A stretch of 64,000 nucleotides of DNA from Brachypodius melanocephalos (GCA_013398615.1 VZSR01003807.1:10481816-10545815), one strand, 5' to 3'; numbered from the stretch's first letter, positions 37,951-51,453 are shown. Program-made: numbers and translations. Notes: generated from the sequence alone by a model not told the origin.

Positions 37951-40530
37951 ACGGATATGGTAGTACATGGTGTTACAATTATTACTTTAAAGTGATCATG
38001 CAGACTGCTCTCCTCTGGGGTGGTGAGCCATACATTCAGGGAGTCATACTAAATTAGCCCCAAAGAATGGATTCTGAGCCAGATTCCATTCTAGTTGCTA
38101 GATCATGTGTTCTTTCAAAGAGAGCTTGTTGGGAATCCTCTCGACGGGTACCTTTGCTACTCAAGGTAATCCTGATGTAGGTGATGCAGGGACACACATG
38201 GACATGGAGAACAGAATCCTCCCAGTCCCAGTGTGAGTTCCAAACTGGTGAGATATTAGCTGTTTTCTAGTGAATGGACAGGGCTTTTACCAAAGTTTTA
38301 TTGAAAAAGTCCATTCTCAAAGCCAGCACAGCCTGCTTGCCACAGTTACATTGTGCTGTCAGGAGTGTCATGACACCAGTATCAACTTTCTGAATCTTTG
38401 CCCAAAAGCAAAGAGGAAAATCATGAAGCATACTAATCTCTGTAATTAATGTAATGCTCCTTCATATTCTCTCTCTAACTATCTTCAAAATAATTCTGTT
38501 TTGGTTTGGCTCTTTATAATCTTTAGAGTCTTTGTAACAACATTGTCAATATGACAGATGTTCTTGTGTGTAGCTGTAACTCAAAACAAGAGCAATATAT
38601 TGCTGATACGCTATATTTAGATATAGATACAACAGAAAACTCACATATGGTCAACCATAAGGATAATACTAATTCCTACATCTTCTATATTCTGAAATGC
38701 AAAATTCCAGCCCTTAATAAGTAGAAAAATTCTCACATTTCTGCACGACAAAAATACATTGTCCCTTCCAAATCCATTCCTAGATTTTTAGCAGTATAGA
38801 CTGGTAAAGAACATAACTAAATTGAGCCATAAAAATTGTTTTGCTTGTGTGTGCGATTTCAGAGAGAGGAGTGGATAAAATGGATTTATTCTTATAATGT
38901 GAAACTGCTTCATGTATCAGAAATTGCACAGTTGACAACTGCACTTGAGTTACGGTAAAGATTTTCAACATTGCCAAATGGCACATCATGTAATTTCTGA
39001 TCTGGTTTAATATAATTGAAATGTTTGGTAACAATTTATGGTTATTGCTTGAGAGTTTTATAATCTATATTTATATTAACTTAGAGTGGCTGAGATATGT
39101 GAATTTTCATCCTTCATCTAGAAAGTTATATAAATCAAATATAGGGACAACATCAACAGAAAAAAAGTTACCAAGAAGAGAAGAGAGAGGTCTTTAGGGG
39201 GCTGTTTCACCACAAATCAATAGACTCACCTAAGATAATCAATTGTCATCCTGAGTTTATTTGAATATCCAAGGCTCCAAGACAGAGAAGGACTGGAAAA
39301 TTACTTGAAAATTTCAAAAAGCAAGTAATAGCTGTGAGAGGAAGCAGAGACTCATACCTGGAGCTGTGGCACACCACCAGTGTTATGTCTTCCAGTATAT
39401 CACTGGATACTTGAAATAAAAATGAATTCTAGAGATGTCTCAATAAAAAGGAAGGCCTGATATCTTTTTCTTTGTAATACAAATCCTTCACTCAGATCTT
39501 TGGAGATAGGGACTCACAAATAGAGCCGAGAATGTTTTGAGAATATCTGATCTTTGCTTTTGAAAAATAGTGTTCTCAGTTGCAAATCAATGTTGATGTG
39601 GAAACTGAAAAGTAGGATTACCTGAGCCGTGTTTGTAAAACAGCATGAACAAAAAATCACTCTGAAATACTCACTTCTAATAGAGAAAAGTTATTTTATG
39701 ATTAGGTTATTTACAGAAAGTGTATAGGAGTGGAGCTGGAGTGCTGGTGCTGTAAAGAGAAGATTGCTCATAAAAGCCAGGAGAACAGAGCTTTGATTTC
39801 TCAAGTGTGACAGAAGGGCATGGTTCTGGGAAACATATGTTTACAAAGATTTGAAACTGTAAAATGTGTAGATCCTGAAGAGGAAAAGAGTAACTAATGA
39901 AACCCAGTTTCCTATGAATTCATGCCCTCATTCTTTAAATACAGACTGCCAACTTCACAATTACTCTTCTTTTACCTGTGGTACTCCCCTGAGCAAACAA
40001 TATTTGTGGTGGGTAACCTGGTCCTCCCAGGCCAGCTCACTCCCTGCTGCTGTGTGGGTCTGCCTGCTTCTCTTCAAGTGGGGGCAGTAATTCTGGAGTT
40101 TTATCCACCTTGTTTCTGGCTTTTCCTCACAATTCTCTTAATAACTTATCTTAGAGATTCCAACCTCTCTTTTATATCTGATAAACAAAAAAAAAAGGTT
40201 TTAGGAGGGGTCAGCAGACAGATAGCCATGATCAAGCAAGCATTATTCCTTTGAAAACCTGGCTAAAGAATGAAAAATATAACCTGTGAGAAGAAAAGCA
40301 GAGAATGAATGATTTCTATCAATGCCCCTGAGCAAAAAATTTTTAAGAATCATTTTTACCTAAGAATGTTGTATTTTTCCTGTACAAATGAGCCAGAGGC
40401 TGAAGAGCACATAACTGGACATGGAAAAACAACCAAGGTAAACCAGTCCACAGTAAACCAGCACTGACCAAGCTTTTTGAGCAAAGTTAATCTGAGAAAG
40501 ACATGATGAGATGCTCTGCAATTAAGTTTA

Positions 40531-40566
40531 TTAAAAAACAAACAAACAAATAAACAAACAACCCCC
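40531..40566. repeat. AAAC microsatellite
   Basis: CAAA units, one TAAA variant, ending in CCCCCC; about 36 bases. Confidence 0.85.
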
Positions 40567-43500
40567 CTCACTAATCTGAAGGAATTTTTCTGAGCTCTTC
40601 ATTGCTTTACTTAATGGGGCTATGTTTTAAATCCCATGTGCTTGGGTCAGTCTCTCAGCTGTAACAAATAGAATTGGTGGCCTAAATTCTCATAGTTTTT
40701 GCACTATTGTCATGGGTAAATAAGTTCCCTAAAGTCCAGGAGTTATTTAGATTTACAGGGTAAACAAGAAACCAGCCTGGAGACTTCTTACATCATCACA
40801 TTTTCTTTATCCTTGCTGTAAAATTATAGGCTGGCAATACTGTGCTTTCTTAAACCATAAAGATGACAGCAATCATGTAAATAGAAAATATTAGAAATCT
40901 ATCAAGAATGTTACTGATTAGACAGTAAAAAATTAATCTCAAATCAGAGCTTTTGGATTTTTTTCTGAACCTCTTGACCAACTTGAAATGATTTCCTGTT
41001 GTCACATGCTTTTTTTTAAAAAAAGGAATGCTTAGTTAATGCAGAAAACCTTTAAAGTCCCAACTATTGGAAAGCTTTTGTAGGGTTTGTTATTCCTGCT
41101 GTGTAGATTTTGCATTTTTTCAACAGTGTTCAAGAATGCAAACACACATGCATAATGTAGGAAAATGTTCTTCCTTACTCCATTTCAGTAGGGGTAATTC
41201 TAGGTGTGATAGACACTTTTAGCATTTTTTTAAATTTATTTAATGGAAATATGATATCCAAAATTGTTACCATTTGAGAAATTACTGTTATTTTAGTGGA
41301 GGAAGATAGGCAGCCTTTCCAGTTTCTGTGCCTCTGTGTTATACATTTTAGGATAAATTCTTGAGATGGTTCCTTTCACTGAATATCTTCCAATATCTTG
41401 TGGTTGTTCATGGCCTCTAGTTGCTATTAAGCTACTTTAAAATGACATTTTGCTGGAAGTGCAGAGTCTGGAGGGTTTTTATTTTAACTCATATGAACAT
41501 CATCTATGCTCTGACTGTGTATATACACATTTAAAAGTAGAATGATAAATCTGAAATGTGCTCTGGTAGTAAGAAAAACTCTCGAATTGGGAAGAGTTGC
41601 TTGCCATGTTGCTACTAATCCATTGCTGCCCATATACAATGCTCTAGCTAAGTGGTGTTTCTAGACTGCTCATTGTGTCTTGTTCTTTGTTGATTTCTCT
41701 CATTCAGTGCATTTGAACTACTTTAGCTGGAAGTACTTAGCTGAGAGATTCGCAGAAAGAACACATAGCATGGGGTGGGTGACCTATGAAGTCAGACATG
41801 AAAGATTCCTGTTTGGCTATTTTTCAATACTGCTTCAGTTGAATCTGAGGCATTACCAGCTGTGACACTGCACAGCAGTCATTTTGTTTCCTTACACTAG
41901 CTAGACAGATTTATCAATTTCTTTTCCTTGTTATGATTTTTTTTTTCAGTCGTTGCTCTAAAAGAGGAGAGGACAGAAAATGCAATATTGGAATCTGGAA
42001 TAAAAATGGATTCTCAAATACCTTTTACAGTTGGTGCTCTGGGAGGAGGGTCACACTACAGAAATATCTGAGATTGAGGTAGAACTCCTATTTAATGAAT
42101 ATTTTGGCAAGTGAACTCGTTTGTTGCTAGCAAAACCAACCCTTTTTTTTTCTCTTTCTAAGCAAAAGCTGTGCAACAGAGTGGAACTGAGGGTCAAAGT
42201 TTAAATACAGTTTTCTCTGTCACCTGGTTTTGATCTAGGGCTCAAGCATGTCACTGGCAACACTCACTGTCACAGCAGGGAGACCTGGTAAGGGGGGACA
42301 GAGCAACATGTCTCCCTATTTCTCAAATTGTGAAAGGTATGAGATTGACAGCCTTGGAAATAAAAGCCTCCTATTTTATTCACAAAGGAAAAAGATGGCA
42401 GAGCAATCACAATAAAATCTTCTCCCTCAGTGCTTTGCCCATTTGTTTTGGACCTGCTTTAGCTGAACTGTCTGGAGGGGGTGAGGAGATCCCTTTGCCT
42501 TTTGACCAGTTCAGTATTTGTCCCACTGCTGTGACTCGGCACTGGGGTGCCAATTGTGGTTGTCATCTTTTCTTGGGTAGTTGCCACCTGTCCATTAGAA
42601 ACTGGCCAGAGACCAGGAATTCACTTTGTATTGACCACAGAATAGATGTCATAGGCTCAAATTAACATTTTAGACACTGAGTCCGGATTTGAAACAACAA
42701 TTTAGAGAAGAAAGGCAAAGTATCTCTTCTTCCTCAATCACTTATTTATGGAGTTACTGTGTATTGAGCTGCATTCACTCCACTTGATCAGTCTCTGTTG
42801 TAAACTTTCTCTACACAATTATTATTTCTGTTTTTAAAGAATCATTGAAGGTCTGAGGCAGATTAGCACCCATCTTGCTACGGGCTGTAAAAACCTGGCT
42901 TTGTCTCTCTCAGCTGACAGAAGACATTTCCTTCCAGTTCTTATGGCAGGATCCATAATGATCTCAAAGAACAGCTTGACCCAAGGAATTACAAAACCCT
43001 GAAAACCTATCCTTAGTGACCAGTAGAAAGCATCATTATTTTGAGGTGCCATGGCCATGGGAGAAAGATCACATTAAAAGCAAAAGAGATCAGTATTAGA
43101 GATAAGAAAAGACATAAAGATGGGCCAGAACACGAAAAAAACTCAGTTAGATAGCTGACCAATAAATTTGGAGGCTGGGTATTGGGTTTTTTCTCACAAG
43201 TTGTCGAATTGAGTATAAAGGGACTTTTTGGGGGATGGACTATTTGTCACTCTGTATCAGAATCTAGTTGGTGATTTAGGGACTTGTCAAAATGGCACAG
43301 CTGTATCCGTAAGGTCTATGGTTGTACTAGTGATTTGTCTGTGAGGCTGTGGCATTAAAGCAGCTATGATATATAAGGGCATTGCTAATGTACTGTACTG
43401 TGGACATCCAGAACAAGATACAGATGTACTAAATCTACCACTGTTCTGTCACAGGGAATAGCTGCCATAATAATGCACAAAGTCATGAGCACGGAGATAG

Positions 43501-44178
43501 AATTAAAAACCCCCAGAATCAAAACTGCTAAAATAAGCATTCCTGTCATGTTTGCACAAGAACTTTTATTCAATAAAAGGAAATGACCATGAACCAAGAG
43601 GAAAAAATAGCACTGTTGGCAAAAAGGTATTTTCATGGTGTGGAAGATGGAGATGGGAACACTTCTCTTTTTTAACCTTTATGAAACCCCAGGGATTTAC
43701 AATGATTTATACTCATGGATCTAGATCTGCAGGAGAACATGATGCTTTGAAATAGTTTGCTGTGCAGTCCTGGGGTGCTATTTGCTGCAGGGTCTAAAAT
43801 GCACTGCAATAGCATATTTCTTCAGTTTGGATGAACTCTACAAAGTGGTGTGCAGCTCTGTGAATTAAAAAAAATACCACGCAAATTTAAATATTGGTCT
43901 TACAATGATAATCTTGAGTGCTGTACAATAGATGGTGTTAGTACACTGGACATTTTCTTGTCTGAAAAATGGATGTGCAAAACTGTCTGTCGTTCTAGTT
44001 TTTATCTTTGAGGCTGTGAAAACTGCAGTCAAGTTTCCAGTTACATTTTGATCTTGCAGGTTTTGGGGTTTTGTTTTGATTTTCTTTTCTTTATTTATTT
44101 TTAAAAAAAATTTGTAGTTTGCTTCATTGCAACAAAATTGTTCTAATCAAGAAAGAATATCTTGTTTTCTTTCTTTAG

Positions 44179-44290
44179 CAGTACCCACCCACCCTGGCCA
44201 CCAGTCAAGGTCTCAGCACTGATATTGATTTCATGTTTGACATCTCTAATGAAATAAAGGACCTCATTGCACTCTTACCAAGAGAAAGAA
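44179..44290 (+). CDS. candidate internal coding exon with NAGNAG acceptor
   Basis: Upstream are a branch-point-like CTAATC (about 44143-44148), then a T/C-rich run ending in TTTAGCAG, so the acceptor could be used at 44179 or 44182 and would add or omit one glutamine. The frame then reads QYPPTLATSQGL followed by STDIDFMFDISNEIKDLI and ALLPRER. It has mixed charged and hydrophobic residues and looks like an amphipathic segment rather than the leucine/serine/phenylalanine-rich translation typical of AT-rich noise. The frame is blocked immediately upstream by the TAG of the acceptor. A GT at 44291 is a weak donor (GTATCC); another GT at 44300 is also possible. If real it is 109-112 bases long and begins in phase 0. 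I do not recognise the protein. Confidence 0.35.
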
Positions 44291-47200
44291 GTATCCACAG
44301 TAATCACTTTTATCATAGGACGGAAGAAAAAGTTTTCATTTTTCTTTCTTTCAGACTACACACTACTCCTTTTTTTGTTGGAAATCTGATACCTGTAATT
44401 TAAAAAAGAAAATTTATATTGCAGTGAGAGCAATGGTTAGTTTAGAAAGAAACAATGTTTAAGCCAGTGATTTCAAGGAAATGCAGTATCAGCTTTTCAA
44501 ACTATGTACTTCCCTAGTGCACTCATCACACATGATCAAATGTAATGTTTTGTCAGGTTTTAGACACTTTCCTATTAGAGTTACATCTTTTACTTCATCA
44601 AACTAGGGCTCTGTTGAAGGACTGATTGTACAAATAAACATTTGTTGGAATGTTTTAGAAGAGGAATTGTTTACTGATTGAAACACAAAAACTGTTGCTC
44701 ATGCTTGGAGATCAAATTACATGCTTAAGAGAAAGCAAGCTACATAATTTGTTGACTCATGACTCATAAGAAATGTCAGGCTGTATCTTTTGATGTGAAG
44801 AGTTGCACAATCTCTTCTCTTTATTAGATGAAGCAGAAAACAAAAGTTTTTTCTTAAAAACAATGTCAATATTCATAAAAATCTCATAGCAATCAAACCG
44901 TAATCCCTCTGCGAGGGCGAGTTGTGAAGAGGATGATCTGTAACATTCAAGTTAAGGAGTCTTTTGTTTTATGACAAAGTATTATACTGATGTTACACTC
45001 CAGCTGAATTCCCAGAGGGAATTTTTTGCCACGTATTGTCCCTCATTTCGGTTACTTAGAGCAGCCATGCAGTGTGAACCCAGTCTTCCAATATAAGGCA
45101 GTGTAGAAGGAAGGACACCAAGGTGTATCTGAAGGATAAGCATGGAGGCAGAGGCACAAAAGCAATATGAGATCAAAGACCAGCTGGGCCCAGCTCTCAT
45201 CTTCTGCCAACTTACAGGGGAACACTTCAACAAGGGGGAGCACACAGTGATATTTGCCCCATGGTTATCTCTGCCACACTGTGGTTTGTTACTCAGGAAC
45301 TTGAAGTCAGCCATGGTATCTTTGTCCTTTACAGCATTTAGTGACCAATGTTACAGCAGCATCCAATTTCCTGCAACACTGAGGAGATCCCTTGCCCTAG
45401 AGAGGTTATACAGGGTTCTCCCAAAGGGGTCCTCCACATGCCAATGTTGTCTCCTGTTTATGTCTTTCCAAGATGTCCAAACTATGGACATAGAGGAAGC
45501 ACTGAAATTTCAGTTGAGAAAGAATGGAAATATATTGAAGATACGCTCAGAGTATTTTTTCCTATCCATACCTATGGAGAAGTTGCTTAGTATTTTTTCC
45601 ATTATATTTTTATATGTGTGCTTAATAGTGCTGGCTGCATCAACAGAGATTTTGTGAAAGAATAAACATAGCTGAGTATGAATCATGTACAAGAGACATA
45701 TAAACACCCAAGGGAAAACTTGACCAATTAAAAATAATTTTCTTGAAATGGCTCTACCTGATCAGATATAAATGTAGTGGTATACTTGATGAAGTAACAT
45801 TTTCAGTGCTCTTACCCCAGTCTTACACTGTAATGGGATTCTCTTATAATCTCAGGTAATGAAATCCTGGGACTCCAATAAGAACTGCGATGGGAAAAAA
45901 ATATTTTTCAAGACCGTAGAAGAAAAACTTGATATTATATTTTCCAAAATTCATAAAATAAAGATTGTGAATTCCAGATGTGTAAATATCTTAAGATAGT
46001 CTGTTTTTAAAATAACAGACTGTTTGCCATGTAGTGTAAAAAAGGATGTAGGAATTTATTTAAATATTCTTGATCTTTGTGATTCTTGACTCAGAAGCAT
46101 GGTCTAACCTTATAGTTGATGTTGTTTTGAGCAGAACGTTTGACTAGAGACCTAAATTATGCTGCAGTCCTGTGACTCTGCATTTCTGTGAAAGCAGAAC
46201 AGTGACTAGAGCTCTTGGGACATAACACTGACTGAAAAAAGAGCCCACAACTTCAGACAATCTCTTTTTCTAACAAAGCCTTGAAGATGTAATCAGAAAT
46301 TTGAAATACTCCAATCATTTACTAGGAGATCATTTACTCCTAGTTTGTAAATTTCTGTTTGGGAACAAATTGCTGTCAAGTTTTGAGGTCTGTTTTCCAG
46401 TTGGTTCACCACAGCCACAGATAAATATGAGGGCAGTGGGATTAATGTGACCAAGTACAGGTATATATTGTACAGTTGTCTACTGTCAGGCTAGTCATCT
46501 TAGTAGAAATATAGAAAATAGGTGGTTTTGAATATAAATGGCATAGCTTAGTTTAGGTATCTCATTTAAAGTAAGAAGAATTGCATTCTAGGTCTGTTTC
46601 TTCCTCCTGACTAAGAAGAACTAAGACAGCTAGCTCAGAAGTAGAAACCCGGCCTTGCTGACCCAGAGTACCCCCAAAATAAGTTGGATAAAAGGACAAA
46701 AAGAAGCTGATGATTTCATTTTCATGCCAAGAATGGAGAGAATGAGTTTGTTGCTGCATTACAAAAAGACTGCAAAAGCCTTTTGTATGTTCCAGCCAAA
46801 AGATAGGAGATGACTCCCCATGTTCAGAGTCCCATGCCAGTCATGTTTCTTGCACCACTGCATCCTTTTCCTTTATTCTGCTACAGTAGATAAAGCAGGT
46901 AAGCTTCACCCCAGCAGTAAGACCCATACAGATCTTCCCACTTACCAACCAGTGGCATTGGTGTCAGTGAAGACACAATTGCTGCAGAGCAGTATCTGCA
47001 TGCAAAGGCCAGAGTGGGTAAGAGAAGGGAGAAGGACATTGTCCTTTCAAAGAGCAGCACAGCAAAGCACAGAAAGAAGGGACTGAACTTTCTGTGTAGC
47101 AATCATATGCTTTCATATTTTTTGTGCATATCACCCTGGTCATCTGCTACAAGAAGATCCCCCATGTTTTATTAGTTAGGTTGTTGATAAGTGGGTGAGT

Positions 47201-47291
47201 TTTGAAAGAGCTTGATTTGTCCTGGAAAACCTTCTCTTTGTTTTGCATTTTCTCTGACTATGTTTCTTTCATGTTTCCTTTTCTTATGCAG

Positions 47292-47382
47292 CCTTTACCA
47301 CCTCCCTGCAGCCCACCCCTGCAGCCCCCAGCTGTCCAGACTCCGATTCCCCTTTGCTTCAGACTTCATGAGAATATCGAAG
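47292..47382 (+). other. exon-like segment, proline-rich
   Basis: A pyrimidine-rich run ending in TTCTTATGCAG precedes a C-rich block that is unlike its AT-rich neighbours. Two frames are open across it. One reads PLPPPCSPPLQPPAVQTPIP and onward; the other reads LYHLPAAHPCSPQLSRLRFP and onward. Only the third frame stops, at a TGA. The 3' side has GAAG|GTTTAT, a weak donor, with an alternative at AA|GTACCA around 47395. Possible readings are a real exon, a non-coding exon, or simply a C-rich tract downstream of a T-rich tract. Two frames being open weakens the coding case. Confidence 0.2.
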
Positions 47383-50300
47383 GTTTATTTTCAAGTACCA
47401 GCCTTCCCCAATAGACAGTGATATCTAAGGTATGGGTTATGTTTGAAAACAGTGAATCATCATAGATTGAATCAAGAAAGGGAAGTATATGAGATTGAAA
47501 GGCAAACAAGGAAAATCTGATGTGATTCTAAATAATTCAACCCATACCAAGAACAGAAGGTGAAGCGGATTATAACCTCTACAGAAATAACTGAAAAAAG
47601 GAACTGAAAAACAATCCATATATTTATACTTCCCTTCCTACTGTCACTGTTCTTTTCATATTTTGTGTTAATCAGTTTTTCAGTTTCTCGTTCAGAATTT
47701 CCTGATTGACTCAAGCATACTGAAATAAATTAAAATTCATGGTTTACAGGTACTGTGACTTTAGTCCTGAACATTGCAGCACTCCCTGTGGTATCTGGGG
47801 TCAGCTGGACTAGATGCAATTGCAGCATTCAGAGCAAGTCACAGAGCCATGAAAACATTTCTTCTTTTTCTACACTTCTGAGCAAGCCCACAAAGTTTAG
47901 AGAGATGCTAGATATGTATGAAGCAGCATCTGACAAATTCAGCAGAACAGAGATCTGTAAGTTTCTGTGTCTGTAAAATGTTTACTTGTGACAGTTTTGT
48001 GACAGTCGGGGGGAAATTACTAGATAACCATGCAAGATGTAGGGAGGTAACTGCATGTGCTGTAGGGCAAACACCTCTAATAGTCTGAGATGAATTCCCT
48101 CACAAGATTTAAAGAAATGCTGGTGCAAGTCTAGAGATAATGGTTCTGTGTAGATAAACTTGATGACTAATTCCTTTCTCTTAGAACGTCTTTACTAAAC
48201 CATCTAACATATGAATTACAGCAATACCATAAAATCTATAAGGTTTCTTTTATAGACCTATCATGAAGAACAGCCTTTAGGGTAAGTTATATGACATGGA
48301 AGAGTCCTGGTCACTAACATATCACAAATAGACACATAAAACTCTGATAGCTATAAAATCAAAATAAGGTATAAATATAAGTGTTTATTAGTATATCTAC
48401 CATTCTATTGCTAGCAATTAAGTGGTGAAGAGGTAAGTCCCAGCTTATACTTTTGCAAAACTCAAATAGCCAGAAACCCTTCCTCATTCCCCAAACCATT
48501 CCTTTTTAAATGGTTTTTAAACCAATCTGTCTTAATTCCTAGTTTTTATGTCTTTTCATGTTTGTCTTTTAAAACATAGATCAGCATTAATAAATTCTTT
48601 GTCTGTCACTGTGACAGTGACCCATTTAAACAGAGTAGGGCTGAGTCCTGTGTCACCTGCTGAAATAGTAGGAAACATTCCATCAAGTAGTAGTAGTTAC
48701 TCTCTCCTCCAGTTACTTTTAACTGGTTTAATTTTTCAGACTTTGAGAAAATTATTTCTGAAACTAGTTTGTTCTTTTACACCTGGGCATTCAACTCCTG
48801 TCAACATCTGACTGCTTGACTGCTTATGACCTGCTCTAGCACTAAATTTTGCCATTTCATATGTCATCATGCCCAGATTTGGGATTTGTTCATCAAAGTC
48901 ATTGCCAGACTGAAACAACTCTCCAAATCCCACAGTGCCAGTGATGGCTAAAAGTCATGAAGGGTCTGTGGGTAAACAAACCATCCTTCCTGTTTCAGTG
49001 ACTCCTTGATAGCTGCAAGCTGCCCTAATCCTTGCTGATGGATATCTCAGCATGGAAATCGTGAGCACGTTGGAGCAGCAGTGTCTGAAGGGACATAGGT
49101 GGGATAAGACCTGTAAAGGGGAAATAATCCTTGAAGAAAAAGTGAACTCCCTCAGCAGTTCAGCTACTCCTGGGCAGAGAGAAATATTTTATGTATGTTT
49201 TACAGACTGTCCTGGTATATATAGCTAGTGAATTTGTACAGAATTAAAAATCGTGTGCCAGTATCAATAGTATTTCCCCCCCACTAATAATAGAAACTAT
49301 TTTTAGACTTTTAAATTTTTCTTTAGAACAGAATTATTATGACTTAATAGCTGCTCTTGTTCCACCTCACTGTCTTCACCTTTATCTTTGGTGCAAGTAG
49401 AAGTTACAAACTTGGTTTTGCATGTGTGAATGTAGCTCTGCTTTTACTGCACTTTGGCTGGGGAAAATAGACGTAGGGTAAGTGCATTTTAATCTTTGGG
49501 AATATAACTGAAGAAAATATACAGGACTTGGAAAATGAAAGGATATAGAGAAGAACAGTACGAGCACACTGCAAAGGAAAACAATTAAGTATCTGAGACT
49601 GTGTCATATTTGTTGCTGTTGTGGAGGATTGTGTGCCATCTGTGCTAGGATGTGCATGAGAACCTTGTGACAATAGCCATCTTGCATGGCCAGAGGCAAG
49701 GAAGGTCTGAAATGCACCTAGACCACGGAATAACATTGGATGCGGATCAAAGACACTGCAGATCCCAGATGCTCTCCAAGATTCAGATAAATTGGGGCTG
49801 CATAAGGCAATAACTCACCTTAGGTGTCAGATTAAAGCATGGTGGTTCTTCAAATAAAGTTATTATTTTCATGACTATATCTTCCCTTTTCCCCTTTCCC
49901 GTAGGGACCAAGTAAAAGCTCCTTTGGATCTTGTTGATTTACAAGTACAGTTTGTGTGGCAATCAAAATAAAAAAAAGAAAATAATATTATTAGCAATCC
50001 CCAATTGTTCCCAAATGCATGATTTTGGCTGTGCAAACAGTTGGAATTTCCAGCAACATAAACCAATATATTACTGAAAACTATGCCTAAGCATTCAAAT
50101 AAAATACATAGACAATTTAAAATTATCCATGCAAGCTATCCAGTAATTAGTTATTTGGACTGCAGGGTTTTTATGGATGAAATTGTAAATTAAATGTAAA
50201 ATGTAAATATTCAATCCAAAATGCCTTAACTTTTCAGCCATACAAACCAGACAAAAATTATTTGCATGCTGTTTCTGAATTCTGAAGTGGACAGAGAGGT

Positions 50301-50405
50301 AGTTTGCTTCTGTGTCAGGGGGTAAAAATTTGAATTAGCTCACAAAATGGGACCAGCCTGGCTATCCATCCATGTTTGCAGAGTTTCAGATTTTTCTTGG
50401 CACAG

Positions 50406-50583
50406 GAATCCTTTTGTTTCCCAGCATAACCTTGAAAACCTTGAAAATATGTTCACACAGTTCAAAGCAAGACTGTGGATTCCTGAGGACTCTTCTGAGT
50501 GGAAGTGTGCAGACAGTCTGCTCCGAGAGGCAGGAATAAAAACCTGCCCTGGCGTTAATGCCCCACAGCAATGCAGATTAGAG
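50406..50583 (+). other. exon-like segment in a long two-strand open region
   Basis: A TTTTTCTTGGCACAG acceptor-like site leads into a 178-base segment ending at GAG|GTAGTG. One base completes a codon, then 59 codons stay open, including the stretch NLENLENMFTQFKARL and later WKCADSLLREAGIKTCPG. The same plus frame is open for 127 codons (50347-50730), and the opposite strand is open for 132 codons over the same bases. Base composition is more balanced than in the neighbouring DNA. I recognise no domain; several cysteines are present but follow no known pattern. It could be an old transposon or gene remnant, a real exon, or chance. Confidence 0.22.
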
Positions 50584-51357
50584 GTAGTGGGTGCTGGGCA
50601 AATACTCCTTGATCCTGGAAATACAAATGGAGTACAGCTGGCTGGCTGGGAATGTGGGCAAAGACTGCACTGGACCATTTGCATCCCTGTGAAAGTGTTT
50701 TCAGTACATTGCCATTTTTCTGTAGCTTGAGAGGACATCTTTCCATGACCCTTTCCAACAGTTCAAAGAGCAGCATCTCTAGGTCTTTAGCAATGTCAGT
50801 TGGCAACTTTTCTTTTTTTAACTTCTACATGAAAGATACAGCAGCTAAGATCCGTCTATACCAGAAGAGCCTTTGCAAAATTCTTTCTTATTTGCATTCT
50901 ATTTACCTTCCACTTTACTTTACTTGTGCTTGGGACACACCACAAACTCCCACCATCATCTCAATTTGAGAAACTTACCTCTGCAGTCACCATGCTGACT
51001 CTAAATTATTATTAGAAAAGCTACCATGATACTTCTTTCAGTTCATTGTTTCTGGGAAGATTTTGACAGAAAATTTAAGATTTTTTCTCACTGATCTTCC
51101 TGTATTTGATAAATCTCTGAAAGTGTCTTTCTTAACCTATTTTCACCATTGGCCTCGTTTGGGATATCTCTAAGAGGCATCCTCTACACAATGAATGAAA
51201 GACCAATTTTATGTCAGAAGAAGAATAAAAGAAGAAAGAGGGAGGTGTCTGTCAAATGCCCCGAAGTGTTATGAGCCTGTGACCCTTGATACATAGGAGG
51301 GAATGAATGAAAGAGACCAAAAGAAATATAAGAAATTGCTTCAAGACAGCATGTTGC

Positions 51358-51453
51358 NNNNNNNNNNNNNNNNNNNNNNNNNNNNNNNNNNNNNNNNNNN
51401 NNNNNNNNNNNNNNNNNNNNNNNNNNNNNNNNNNNNNNNNNNNNNNNNNNNNN
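51358..51453. other. assembly gap (96 Ns)
   Basis: A run of 96 undetermined bases. Translations that cross it are artefacts. About 110 bases to the right there is a long A/G-rich tract, a common cause of sequencing or assembly failure. The true gap length may differ from 96. Confidence 0.99.

Larger units (their letters stand above)
31590..44178. other. no confirmed gene
   Basis: About 12.6 kb with only microsatellites (34472, 35008, 35466, 36151, 37926, 40531) and the hairpin at 37737. At 33023 a good-looking acceptor (TTTTTTTTCCTTTCAG) leads into sequence where every frame is interrupted before the next good donor, so I do not call an exon. Confidence 0.6.

Noticed and set aside
50974..50995. 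Consensus minus-strand donor (GAG|GTAAGT) preceded by an ATG in good context
   Set aside because: The implied exon is only about 22 bases and would encode five residues; the donor word count matches chance expectation.
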